Origin: Micromonospora trifolii
GTDB lineage: Bacteria; Actinomycetota; Actinomycetes; Mycobacteriales; Micromonosporaceae
Direction of reading: 5' to 3'
Assembly (NCBI RefSeq): GCF_022229005.1
Contig: NZ_JAKKFD010000044.1
Location: 372,001-436,000, forward strand
DNA: 64,000 nucleotides
Shown here: positions 24,988 through 33,365 of the stretch, piece after piece
Layout of the letters: every line of letters starts with the position of its first letter
Numbering within the stretch: position 1 is the stretch's first letter
Program-made: the position numbers and the translations under genes
The notes under the pieces: model-generated
Databases searched by the model: none
What the model was told of the DNA's origin: nothing
The model's input: only the letters and a program-made list of their open reading frames with translations

Positions 24988-26448
24988 TCAGATCGAGAGG
25001 TTCATGGCGTCGGGAACGGCATGCCTCTTTGGTGTGCCACGGCCGATGCCGGCGTAGACCTCCGGGCGGGCCTGCCGCAGATGCCCGGCCCACACCCCGC
25101 CCCCGACCGCAGTGGCAAGGAGGATCACCGGCAGCAGAAACGGATACAGCGATCCGGGCGTGGCACCGAGCAGAGACCCGGCGTTGCCGACCATCAGCGC
25201 GAGCACCACCGACCCGCCGAGCACGCCCAGGGCGGGCGCGAGCCGCCACTCCCACGCGCCGGCCTGCGGGCCGCGCACCCTGGCCGGTGCCGTCATCGCG
25301 GCCACCGACGCGGCCAGCAGCAGACACAACAAGCCCATCGCCCCCAACGCCGACAACCAGGTGAACATCACCGCCACCGGGTCAGCACCGCTGACAGCGA
25401 ACACCCCCACCACCGCCACCGCGACGGCCGTCTGCATCAACGACCCACCACGCGGCGCACTGACCCGGGTCGCGCTACTAGTCCGGGCAAGACCCGCCGG
25501 CAGCACCTTCTCCCGAGCCATGGCGAACACGTACCGGGCGAGCACCGAGTGAAACGCCAGCATCGACGTGACGATCGCGAAGATCAGCACCACGCTCGCG
25601 AGGGCCGTCCACCAGTTGCCCAGGCGCGCCAGGACCGCGAACGGCAACCCGGACGCCGGATCAGCGGCCACCTCCGAAACGACGTCCGGACCGACCGCCA
25701 CCCCCATCGCGAACGCGGCAACGGCATACACCCCGCCGAGAACGAGTACGCCACCGATGGTGGCCCGGCCAACCGACCTTAGGTCGACGGCCTCCTCAAC
25801 CAACGACCCCGGCGCGTCGAAGCCCATCACCGCGGCTACGCCGAAGGCGACCGCACCGCCGATGCCGCTGACCGCCAGACCCGAGACGTGAAAACCAACC
25901 CACGACACCTCCTCGCCCGCCGGCTGTCCCACCCCGGCGAGGACGAATACCGCGACGATCAGCAACGACACGGCCAGCACGAGGGCCAATACCCGAGTCG
26001 ACAACATGATCGCCCGCACACCGAGCACCCCGACGACGACCAGGGCGAGGCCCGCCCACACCCACCAGCTGCCGCCGAGCTGGGCTGCCATCGTCGCCCC
26101 GAACAGCCCGTACAGGCTGATCTGGATGGCGTTGTAGGCCACCAGCGCGACCATGCCGGCAGCGACACCCCAACTCCGGCCCAACCCGTGCGCGAGGATC
26201 GCGTAGTAGGCCGCCGGGTGCCCGAGCTGGCGGGCCATCGCCGCGTACCCCACCGCCAGCAGCGCGACCGTGCCCGCCACGACCACGAAGGTCAGAGGAA
26301 GAGCCGTTACCTTCGTCGTCGCATAGGTGCCGACGATGCCTCCGGTAAGGACCACCATGGGCGCCGACGCCGCCGCCCCAAACACCCACAATCCGAACGG
26401 CGTCAGCGTCCGCCGTGCGAGCCCCACCTGCACCTGCGTCGACTTCAC
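24988..26448 (-). CDS. APC-superfamily amino acid permease
   Basis: 486 aa from GTG 26448, whose GTGA overlaps the stop of the small upstream gene; longer forms are unlikely. About twelve hydrophobic segments are visible. The N-terminus RTLTPFGLWVFGAAASAPM is typical of APC transporters, as is FGVAAVMGFDAPGSLVEEA around TM6. The C-terminus is short and polar. Likely transports an amino acid or amine. Being in one operon with a histidine-decarboxylase-like enzyme, it could import histidine, export histamine or exchange the two; this is inferred from context. It is the only transporter in the block. Confidence 0.85.
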   Translation of the reverse strand: MKSTQVQVGLARRTLTPFGLWVFGAAASAPMVVLTGGIVGTYATTKVTALPLTFVVVAGTVALLAVGYAAMARQLGHPAAYYAILAHGLGRSWGVAAGMVALVAYNAIQISLYGLFGATMAAQLGGSWWVWAGLALVVVGVLGVRAIMLSTRVLALVLAVSLLIVAVFVLAGVGQPAGEEVSWVGFHVSGLAVSGIGGAVAFGVAAVMGFDAPGSLVEEAVDLRSVGRATIGGVLVLGGVYAVAAFAMGVAVGPDVVSEVAADPASGLPFAVLARLGNWWTALASVVLIFAIVTSMLAFHSVLARYVFAMAREKVLPAGLARTSSATRVSAPRGGSLMQTAVAVAVVGVFAVSGADPVAVMFTWLSALGAMGLLCLLLAASVAAMTAPARVRGPQAGAWEWRLAPALGVLGGSVVLALMVGNAGSLLGATPGSLYPFLLPVILLATAVGGGVWAGHLRQARPEVYAGIGRGTPKRHAVPDAMNLSI

Positions 26449-26834
26449 CGCTGCCCCCGCTGCGGCGAGTCCGGGCACCCCGACCTGCGGCATCCCGCTA
26501 CTGGATGCGCGCGCACGTCGGCGGCGTTGGCGGGCACGAGGTAGACCGCCGTCGGCCGTACCGGGCCGCCGCGCCAGAAGCTCCGGTCGCGGTCGAGCCG
26601 GCGAATCGCGGTGTCGGCACCCGGCGTGAACCCGAACAGGTCGTGAGCCCCGTCTGGCCACTCGCGCCGAATCGCATACCCCCACGCGTACTCCATCGAC
26701 GTCACGTCGCCTGCGAGCGTGAGGTCGATACCGGTGCCGGCAGTCGCGATCCGGGCTGGCAACCTCAACCAGCGCCCAAAGGCGGGACTCCGTGGTCGTA
26801 GTGCGGTGGTGGGCTGAGCGGCTCCGGTCAGCAT
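26445..26834 (-). CDS. Small conserved actinomycete protein, unknown function
   Basis: 129 aa, ATG 26834. The central part GYAIRREWPDGAHDLFGF followed by RRLDRDRSFWRGGPVRP is a pattern I associate with short actinomycete proteins of unknown role. The C-terminal 20 residues contain two cysteines (GCRRSGC). The stop overlaps the permease start by 4 nt. No membrane segment. It may be an accessory of the neighbouring genes; nothing more can be said. Confidence 0.55.
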   Translation of the reverse strand: MLTGAAQPTTALRPRSPAFGRWLRLPARIATAGTGIDLTLAGDVTSMEYAWGYAIRREWPDGAHDLFGFTPGADTAIRRLDRDRSFWRGGPVRPTAVYLVPANAADVRAHPVAGCRRSGCPDSPQRGQR

Positions 26835-26930
26835 GAGGGGCGCCTTCCTTCGGCATGAGGGTGTGATGACGTGGCCCGCTGGCCGAGTCGTCGCCGCCAG
26901 CAGGTAATGAATCGGTGCCGTACTGAGTGG

Positions 26931-27638
26931 TCAGGACGAACGCGGCGGTGCCGCCGGGATGACGCGGCCAAGGAAAGGAGTCGCGGTGCGGTCCAGGCGG
27001 ATGCGTCGCGGCAGCCCACCGTCAGCCGGTCGGCAGGGCTGCTCGTCGCAAGGTTGAGGGCGCCACATCCGCCACAGAGCGGGACCTCCCGACGCGAGCA
27101 GGATCGGCGAGCGCGGTTGATAGCCGCCTCGCGCGAGCAGTCCGTCTCCGGGCCGGTCACCGCTGTACTCCGCACACGACGGCAACCCCGCGAGGTCCAG
27201 GGTCTGGTGATGGGCGGCCAGCAACGCCTGCGCGGCGTCCCCGTGCCCGGGACGGACCGCGACGTGAGCGAGCTGGTGATGCGGACGGTGGGGACGCAGC
27301 CCATCGACACAGGCATGCAGCAGGGCGAACCGGGCCGCGTGCGGGCCGAGAAGCCTGTGCAGGTCGTACACCGATGCGGCAGCCGGCGGGGGTGGCTCCA
27401 ACCGCGCGTGCCACACCGCCACCGCCGCGCGATCGTCAGTCGTATCGACTCGACCGTGCTCCAGTCCTTGCAACAGCACAAGCCGTGCCCAGCGACGCAG
27501 AACCACTGCGCGCTTGGCGACATCAGGAACCAGCCAGACGCCCATAGGCTGGGCCATCAGCGACTCAGCCATAATCGAGGACAAAGCGTCAACGTCCTCG
27601 CCGGTCGCGCGACGAACCGTCGTCTCCATCAATCTCAT
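26931..27638 (-). CDS. GNAT-family N-acetyltransferase
   Basis: 235 aa, ATG 27638 overlapping the stop of the flavin oxidoreductase gene as ATGA. It begins VRRATGEDVDALSSIMAESL, the usual first strand and helix of GNAT proteins. The central strand HQLAHVAVRPGHGDAAQALLAAH gives the acetyl-CoA binding loop (R-x-G-x-G-D/x-A replaces Q/R-x-x-G-x-G/A), and the late GYQPRSPILLASGGP matches the C-terminal strand. It probably acetylates an amine or a small molecule. In this operon the amine could be the decarboxylase product. The C-terminal 35 residues are basic and unusual. Confidence 0.75.
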   Translation of the reverse strand: MRLMETTVRRATGEDVDALSSIMAESLMAQPMGVWLVPDVAKRAVVLRRWARLVLLQGLEHGRVDTTDDRAAVAVWHARLEPPPPAAASVYDLHRLLGPHAARFALLHACVDGLRPHRPHHQLAHVAVRPGHGDAAQALLAAHHQTLDLAGLPSCAEYSGDRPGDGLLARGGYQPRSPILLASGGPALWRMWRPQPCDEQPCRPADGGLPRRIRLDRTATPFLGRVIPAAPPRSS

Positions 27639-28843
27639 GGCGTATCCCTCCGGAATTGGCAGAGCGAGCTACCGTCGCCGGCCGCCTCCAGCACAGTCGC
27701 CAGGTGGGCAGCGTGCGCTGAGCGTTGGCGAGACACCCACAGCGCCGAATCGAGCGCGCGATGGAACGTCGCAGCGAGATGCAGGCTGTCCGCAGCGACC
27801 CCAGCGGCTGGCAGCCGGTACCGCGCCGCCTCGATCAACCGCGGTGAACCGCAGACATAGAACGCCTGCCCCGGCTGATGGTGATACAGGGCCAGGCTGA
27901 GCAGATCGCCCTGCGCTGCGGGCTCCACATCATGGTCGTTCGAGAATGCCAACACGACCGTGAGCCAGTCAGCATGCGCCTGTTCAAGCTTGTCCAACGC
28001 GACCGCGTCGTAAAGGTCCAGAAGCGTCCGCACGCCCACCACCAACGTCACCCGCCGACCGTTTGGCGATGCGGCAACTTGCTCGACCAACGCCCGCAGC
28101 GGCGCAAGACCAGTGCCCCCGGCCGCCAACAGCAGATCGGCGTCACCAGCGGCCTCCAGCGACAACCCGACGTCGGAAGCCGGCCCCAGCCACAACAGCT
28201 CCCCCGGAGCCACCCGCTCGACCAGAACAGGCGAAACCACACCGTCCGGTACGGCACGAACGTGGAACTCCACCCGCCCATCCGGGCGCGGAACGCTCGC
28301 CGGCGAATACCACCGCCACAGCCCCGGCAGCCGAGGCGTACACACCGGCAGCGCCTGACCAGGCAAATACCGAACCCTCCGCATCGGCCGGACAGTCAAC
28401 ACCGCAACACCATCGGCGGCTGCCTCGCACGCCTCCACCTCGCCGAACGTCACATGCGGACCATCACCCAACGCCCCCGCCGCGCGCTCGGCGAGCCGCA
28501 GCGCCCGACGACACCCCAGCTCCCACTGACCCGCCAGCTCGGGCTCCCAACCCTCGCCCGCGAACCGGCGCACCGTATCGACCAACGCCGCCGCGACGGC
28601 CGTCCCGTGATACGGCTGAAGATCAAAACGTCGGTATACCCGACCCAACACCGCCAACGCCGCGCGCCGACCAGCCGGATCACCCCGACCCGCGACCAAC
28701 TGCCCAAGCGTCGAGAAGAACACCGCCGCGAACTGGTGCGGGAGTAGCCGCACGCTGCGGTCCTCCATGAACGACCAGAAGTGGTCGGCAGCTCGGCCAG
28801 GCGAGGCGAGGGCGACCGCCAGCGAGAGCCCCAGGTCAGCCAT
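27635..28843 (-). CDS. Globin-domain flavin/NAD(P)H oxidoreductase
   Basis: 402 aa from ATG 28843, which skips a 23-residue unlikely N-terminus. Residues 1-120 have a globin-like helical pattern. Residues about 135-235 are an FAD-binding barrel (RYLPGQALPVCTP, then RWYSPAS in the R-x-Y-S position). Residues 240-400 are an NAD-binding domain (LLLAAGGTGLAPLRALVEQ, then FYVCGSPRLIEAAR). The arrangement is that of flavohemoglobin-like proteins. Where actinobacterial relatives usually have the heme-binding proximal His (LGRDHRRF type), this protein has LGRVYRRFDL, Tyr in place of His, so heme binding may be lost or altered. It is the first gene of the minus-strand operon. Confidence 0.82.
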   Translation of the reverse strand: MADLGLSLAVALASPGRAADHFWSFMEDRSVRLLPHQFAAVFFSTLGQLVAGRGDPAGRRAALAVLGRVYRRFDLQPYHGTAVAAALVDTVRRFAGEGWEPELAGQWELGCRRALRLAERAAGALGDGPHVTFGEVEACEAAADGVAVLTVRPMRRVRYLPGQALPVCTPRLPGLWRWYSPASVPRPDGRVEFHVRAVPDGVVSPVLVERVAPGELLWLGPASDVGLSLEAAGDADLLLAAGGTGLAPLRALVEQVAASPNGRRVTLVVGVRTLLDLYDAVALDKLEQAHADWLTVVLAFSNDHDVEPAAQGDLLSLALYHHQPGQAFYVCGSPRLIEAARYRLPAAGVAADSLHLAATFHRALDSALWVSRQRSAHAAHLATVLEAAGDGSSLCQFRRDTP

Positions 28844-29328
28844 CGCGCCGGCTGGTCCTGGGTGCGCGGACAACGCTAAGCACCACCCGACTGGGCTTCG
28901 GACCCTCCGCACACGTCTTTACCCGTGCCTCGGTAGCCCTGTGCCACGTCACGTTAATGCCCACGGGATCGAACGACCTATCGTCGGCCGGAACAAACCA
29001 CTTTCTCCGGTGCATCTTTATGCCACCCCTCTCTCGGCCCCCAACTTGGCTTCTCCATCCAGGAGGCTCGCCAGCGCCTCTAGGGCGGACCACCCCCTGC
29101 TCACCGCCGAGCCGGGCGACCTGAGTTCTGCGCGGCCCAATCACCGACAGCAACTGGTCGACACCGAAACGGATGGCCCGTTCAGGAAAGCCGAACGACC
29201 AGAGCAAATCGACGCTTAGCTTGTTGTCTCGCTGTTGTCTCATGACGAGTCCGAGCAGTTTCCGCAGCTGAGAGCACGTTTCTTTGACCGGATCGGACTA
29301 GAGTGACGGCGACGATCGGGGAGGCAGG
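28844..29328. promoter_or_regulatory. Divergent promoter region between the oxidoreductase operon and the XRE regulator
   Basis: 485 bp without a supported gene. It must contain promoters in both directions. A direct repeat TGTTGTCTC occurs at 29222-29230 and 29233-29241 (period 11 bp), about 90 bp before the regulator start. A GGGGAGGCAGG ribosome binding site precedes ATG 29329. A possible -10 box TAGAGT is at 29299-29304. Confidence 0.5.
29222..29241 (+). repeat. Tandem TGTTGTCTC operator-like repeat
   Basis: Two identical 9-bp boxes, 11 bp apart, placed in the region shared by the divergent promoters. One-turn spacing fits binding of a helix-turn-helix protein, with the adjacent XRE regulator as first candidate. 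Confidence 0.45.
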
Positions 29329-30672
29329 ATGACGCGGACACCATCGCCACGGAGTCAGCTCTTGGTGCATCCGTTGAGCTACGTTCGAGAACAGCGAAGC
29401 TGGACGCAGCAAGATCTCGTCGATGTCATCGCGCGCCGTCTAAACACTGCAGCCCGGCGCGAGAAGGCTTGGCGCTGGGAGCGATGGGGCGTGGTGCCGG
29501 ATGAGGATTCACAGGTCGCATTGGCCGACGAACTCGGCGTTGATAGGCAAACGGTTAAGGCGCTCGGGTGGCCCCACTGGCTCCCTACCGGTCCCGCGAT
29601 CAGCGCGTCAGCACCCTGGACCATCAGGGGAGCAGTGGCCTTGCTTGACGACACTGCAGGACCAGCAGTGCTAGATCGCCGAGGGTTTCTGATCATGCAG
29701 GCCGGGTTAGCTGCCGCGATAGCCGAACGGTGGCTCGCAACCGAGCCACCGAAGATCAACGCAGCGCTTGAGGGAGGCCGCGTCGACACAGATCTCCTAG
29801 ATTGCTTTGAGCAGCGGCTGCCGGCCCTGCGCCGCATGGACGCCAGCCTCGGGGGCGGGAGCGTGCGGTCGCTGGTTGACGCCGAGCTGCGGCTGGTAAC
29901 GGATCTCCTGCGCCACAGCAGCTACTCGGAGCTTGCCGGCAATCGCCTGCTGGTTGTCGCCGCCGAGTTGGGGCGAATCGCTGGCTGGGCCAGTTTCGAT
30001 GCAGGATTCCACGCGGCGGCCGAGCGTTACTGGTTTGCCGCCCTACACGCTGCCCACTCCGCAGCCGACCGCGCGGCAGGCGCGAACATCCTAAAGTGCA
30101 TGAGCCTTCAGAGAGTCGACACTGAACGTCCCACCGAGGCCCTCCGTTTGGCCAACGCTGCGCGGGCTGGGGCGAAGGATGCGCCCGCCCGCGTACGAGC
30201 GATGCTCACTACGCGTTTGGCTCGCACACATGCAGTGCTTGGTGAATCGGTAGCGTGCGAGCGCCGACTCGCAGAGGCCGACACAGAGATGTCACGCGCT
30301 GACGAGGAAGCAAGCCCGGCCTGGGCCAGCTACTTTGATCAGGCGGAGTACTCCGCCCAGGTTGCGGCCTGCTACCTGCTCCTGCAGCGCCACCAAGCCA
30401 GCGACTACTGGCTTCAGCAGACCCTCGCACTCCAACCGGCCGAGCGCAGCCGCGACCGCGCAACCTATCTGATCTGGCGCGCTGACTCCGTACTCAATCT
30501 CGGAGATGTCGAGCAGGCGTGCAGCCTCGTCGCCCAGGCTGCCCCAGATGTCGTCGCCACCCGATCCGTGCGCAACCATCGCCGCTTGCTCGACATCCAT
30601 GGTCGTCTCGTGGCGCATCGACACCCCGCCGCAGGAGAGTTGGATGAGTGCGTGCGTAGTCTGCTGACATGA
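29329..30672 (+). CDS. XRE-family transcriptional regulator with TPR-like C-terminal half
   Basis: 447 aa. The N-terminal 65 residues form a helix-turn-helix (PLSYVREQRSWTQQDLVDVIARRL, continuing to DSQVALADELGVDRQTVKAL). The remainder is a long array of helical hairpins such as ERYWFAALHAAHSAADRAAG, resembling the TPR sensory half of actinomycete regulators next to biosynthetic clusters; such domains often bind peptides. It is divergent from the oxidoreductase/decarboxylase operon and is the best candidate for controlling it. The stop overlaps the next start as ATGA. Confidence 0.85.
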   Translation: MTRTPSPRSQLLVHPLSYVREQRSWTQQDLVDVIARRLNTAARREKAWRWERWGVVPDEDSQVALADELGVDRQTVKALGWPHWLPTGPAISASAPWTIRGAVALLDDTAGPAVLDRRGFLIMQAGLAAAIAERWLATEPPKINAALEGGRVDTDLLDCFEQRLPALRRMDASLGGGSVRSLVDAELRLVTDLLRHSSYSELAGNRLLVVAAELGRIAGWASFDAGFHAAAERYWFAALHAAHSAADRAAGANILKCMSLQRVDTERPTEALRLANAARAGAKDAPARVRAMLTTRLARTHAVLGESVACERRLAEADTEMSRADEEASPAWASYFDQAEYSAQVAACYLLLQRHQASDYWLQQTLALQPAERSRDRATYLIWRADSVLNLGDVEQACSLVAQAAPDVVATRSVRNHRRLLDIHGRLVAHRHPAAGELDECVRSLLT

Positions 30673-31376
30673 GTGAGGCCAATAGGGTCGCAGTTGTCAC
30701 CGGCTCCAACCGCGGTCTCGGCAAGGCCATCGCCCGCGGCTTAGCCGAGACCGGTGCCCACGTGGTCGTCACGGCCCGCACCGAGGAGGCCGCACATCGG
30801 GCCGCCGACGAGCTTCTCGCGGATGAGCTCTCTGCATCCGGCCAGCAACTAGACATCGCCGATCCGGCAAGCGTCGCTCGTGCCATGGCGGACGTGGGCT
30901 ACCAGTACGGCCGGCTAGACATCCTCGTCAACAACGCCGGCATCGCCATCGACCGAGGCCAGGCAGCGGCCAGCGCCGACCTCGAGAAGGTGCGAGCCAC
31001 CCTGGACACCAACATCATGGGGACCTGGCGCTGCTGCACCGCAGCCATCCCCGAGATGAGAAAGAACGGGTACGGCCGGATCGTCAACGTCACCAGCCAC
31101 ATGGGCACGTTTGGCGAGATGGGAACCGGAAGCGTCTCCTACCGAGTGTCCAAGGCTGGGGTGAACGCACTAACCTGCATCCTCGCAGCTGAGCTCAAGG
31201 ACGACGGCATCTTGGTGAACGCGGCGTCCCCGGGAAAGGTCGACACCCGCCTGGCCTACGGAAAGGCGAACTCCACGCCCGACGAAGCTGCGGACACCTT
31301 CGTATGGCTTGCCACACTGCCGTCAGACGGCCCGACCGGGGGACTCTACTTCCAACGACGACCACTCGCCTGGTAG
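30669..31376 (+). CDS. Short-chain dehydrogenase/reductase
   Basis: 235 aa, ATG 30669 overlapping the regulator stop. All classical SDR motifs are present: TGSNRGLGKAIA (cofactor loop), NNAGIA, the catalytic Ser-Tyr-Lys as S-x-x-Y-x-x-x-K in GSVSYRVSKAG, and a PGKVDT stretch. It is most like 3-oxoacyl-ACP reductases (FabG type), using NADP(H) to reduce a carbonyl. Co-transcription with the XRE regulator is clear from the overlap, but its substrate and any part in the lanthipeptide block are unknown. Confidence 0.88.
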   Translation: MSEANRVAVVTGSNRGLGKAIARGLAETGAHVVVTARTEEAAHRAADELLADELSASGQQLDIADPASVARAMADVGYQYGRLDILVNNAGIAIDRGQAAASADLEKVRATLDTNIMGTWRCCTAAIPEMRKNGYGRIVNVTSHMGTFGEMGTGSVSYRVSKAGVNALTCILAAELKDDGILVNAASPGKVDTRLAYGKANSTPDEAADTFVWLATLPSDGPTGGLYFQRRPLAW

Positions 31377-31465
31377 CGGCATCACCGGACAGGCTGGGCG
31401 GCACCGAGCTACCTCTGCGTGATCAACAGATGACGTGAACGAGATCTTCATGTTTGACTGTGTGT

Positions 31466-33364
31466 ATGCAGGCGGGGGAAGCGCGGCTGTCGATCGATTG
31501 TGGTGGCAGCAGTACCGTGGCAGTTCTTGCCTGGGCTGACGGCGGCGCGTCTGCGCTGTCGTTTGACGGGTTGCCGTATCTGCCCAGCGCTGTGTACGTA
31601 GGCCCCGACGGGGAAGTACGGACAGGGCAGCGGGCGTGGCAGGCCGCCGTAGAGCAGCCGAGCAGTTTCATTCCGAGCCCTCGCCGCGCCGTCGACGGCG
31701 ACGGCACGGTCGAAAACACCCCGGTGGAGGCACTTGCGCTGGCGGCGGCGCCACTGCGCACGGTCGCGGCCGAAGCGGAGCGGGTTGCGGGCGGGCCGGT
31801 GCGCGATGTGCGGCTTGTGGTGCCGGCAGGTTGGGGGCCGCGTCGGCGTACCTGGATGAGGCAGGCCGCGCATCGGGCGGGTCTTGCGCAGCCGCGTCTC
31901 GTCGAGGCGCCGGTAGCCGTCGCCGAGTACCTGCTGGCGACCGGCCTGCAACTGCCGGTCGGGGCGTTTATCGTGGTTAGTGACGTCGGCGCGGGCGCGG
32001 AGGTGACGGTGCTTCGCCGCGGCCCGGCGGGGTTTGAGGTCCTCTCGACCCTCGCTGACCCTGCCGCCGGCGGCACCGCCGTCGACTCGGCCTTGACTGC
32101 CGTTCTGACCTCCGGTCGGGACGCATCCGTTGACGGCGTGGGCGATTGGGCGACAGCGCAGAGCATCCGTGCCGCGAAGGAATCCTTGGCAGTCCACCCG
32201 GCGGTCACGGTGCCGCTAGCCGGGCAGGCTCCGGTCGTCGCGAACAGCGCCATGCTCGTTGAGGCCGCCCTGCCGGTGGTGCGACGCGTCGCGGAGTTGG
32301 TTGAGGAAACGATCGCCGCTGCCGAGCTGTCCGCCAGTGACCTCGCGGGGATCTTTTGCGTCGGTGGCAGCGCCCAGCTGCCGCACTTGGACGCGGTTAT
32401 CGCCGAGCGTACGGGCATCACTGCCACGGTTGTCCCCGAGCCGCAGTTCGTCGCGGCTCGGGGTGCTGCGGACGCTGGCGCCGCGGATGCGGGGGCGGCG
32501 GTTGTGGTGGAGGTGCCGGTACCGCCGGTGCGACGGGCCGTGGCGATCGCGGTGCCGGGCTTCGCGTCGCTGGCCCTGATCTGGCAGGTCCTCCTGACCG
32601 CGGAACAGTTCAATCTGATGAACGTCTACCGCTCGGTGAGTTTGAACTGGGGCGAGTTCACGATGGCCGCCGTGTTCGCCCTGCTGGCCTGCCTCGCCGC
32701 GGGGACGGTCCTCGGTTCCCTGATCGCCGCGCGTAGCCCCTCCCCGAGTACCCGCACCGAGGGCGGGAAGGTCAGTATCGGCATCCTCGCCGCCGTCAGT
32801 CTCGGCGCGGCGATCGCCGGTCTCTACGCGGTCGTCACCAGCCAGTACTTCGGCGAACCCGTGGGCCCGTTCCTGAAATGGGCGTTGTGGCCGATCACGC
32901 CGATCGTGGTGATGGCCGTGGCGATGGCGGTGGTCGCCGCCCGGCAATGGCGTGCCCCGCACGGCGGCTGGTCGGCGCTGCTGGCCGCACCGACCGGGTC
33001 GATCGTCACCGCAGCGCTCGGCATGGGGTTGATCCAGTACTCCCTGACGGCCGACAGGTGGCCCGACCGGCTGTTGTGGATCGACGTCGCCGGGCGCGTC
33101 GGTGGACTTCTCCTCGGCGTCGGGCTGGTCATGGCGCTGGTGGCGCCGCTGATGTTCCGCCTCATCCTCAGCGCCCCCGTCGCGGTCATCAGCGCCGCGA
33201 TCGTCAGCAGGCAGGCCGCCGGCATTCTCGGCGTCAGCTACGCCGTGGCCGTAGCGATGTGGTGGGCAGCCCGACTGTGGACCCGCATCATCCGCCCCAC
33301 CCCGGCCGGCGCCACCACGACATCACCCGCAGTGCTTGCCGGCACGTCGGGTGGAGGTACGTGA
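31466..33364 (+). CDS. Hsp70/actin-fold protein with C-terminal membrane domain
   Basis: 632 aa from ATG 31466; a TTG at 31454 is a possible earlier start and no ribosome binding site is evident. Residues 1-335 follow the Hsp70 nucleotide-binding fold: RLSIDCGGSSTVAVLAW (phosphate 1), LVVPAGWGPRRR, APVAVAEYLLATG, VVSDVGAGAEVTVL (phosphate 2) and IFCVGGSAQLPHLDAVI (adenosine). The substrate-binding domain of DnaK is absent; instead six or so hydrophobic segments fill residues 355-620. It is probably a membrane-attached ATP sensor. The next gene, a membrane-anchored BTAD protein, starts 2 nt after the stop, so the two are made together. Confidence 0.8.
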   Translation: MQAGEARLSIDCGGSSTVAVLAWADGGASALSFDGLPYLPSAVYVGPDGEVRTGQRAWQAAVEQPSSFIPSPRRAVDGDGTVENTPVEALALAAAPLRTVAAEAERVAGGPVRDVRLVVPAGWGPRRRTWMRQAAHRAGLAQPRLVEAPVAVAEYLLATGLQLPVGAFIVVSDVGAGAEVTVLRRGPAGFEVLSTLADPAAGGTAVDSALTAVLTSGRDASVDGVGDWATAQSIRAAKESLAVHPAVTVPLAGQAPVVANSAMLVEAALPVVRRVAELVEETIAAAELSASDLAGIFCVGGSAQLPHLDAVIAERTGITATVVPEPQFVAARGAADAGAADAGAAVVVEVPVPPVRRAVAIAVPGFASLALIWQVLLTAEQFNLMNVYRSVSLNWGEFTMAAVFALLACLAAGTVLGSLIAARSPSPSTRTEGGKVSIGILAAVSLGAAIAGLYAVVTSQYFGEPVGPFLKWALWPITPIVVMAVAMAVVAARQWRAPHGGWSALLAAPTGSIVTAALGMGLIQYSLTADRWPDRLLWIDVAGRVGGLLLGVGLVMALVAPLMFRLILSAPVAVISAAIVSRQAAGILGVSYAVAVAMWWAARLWTRIIRPTPAGATTTSPAVLAGTSGGGT

Positions 33365-33365
33365 C

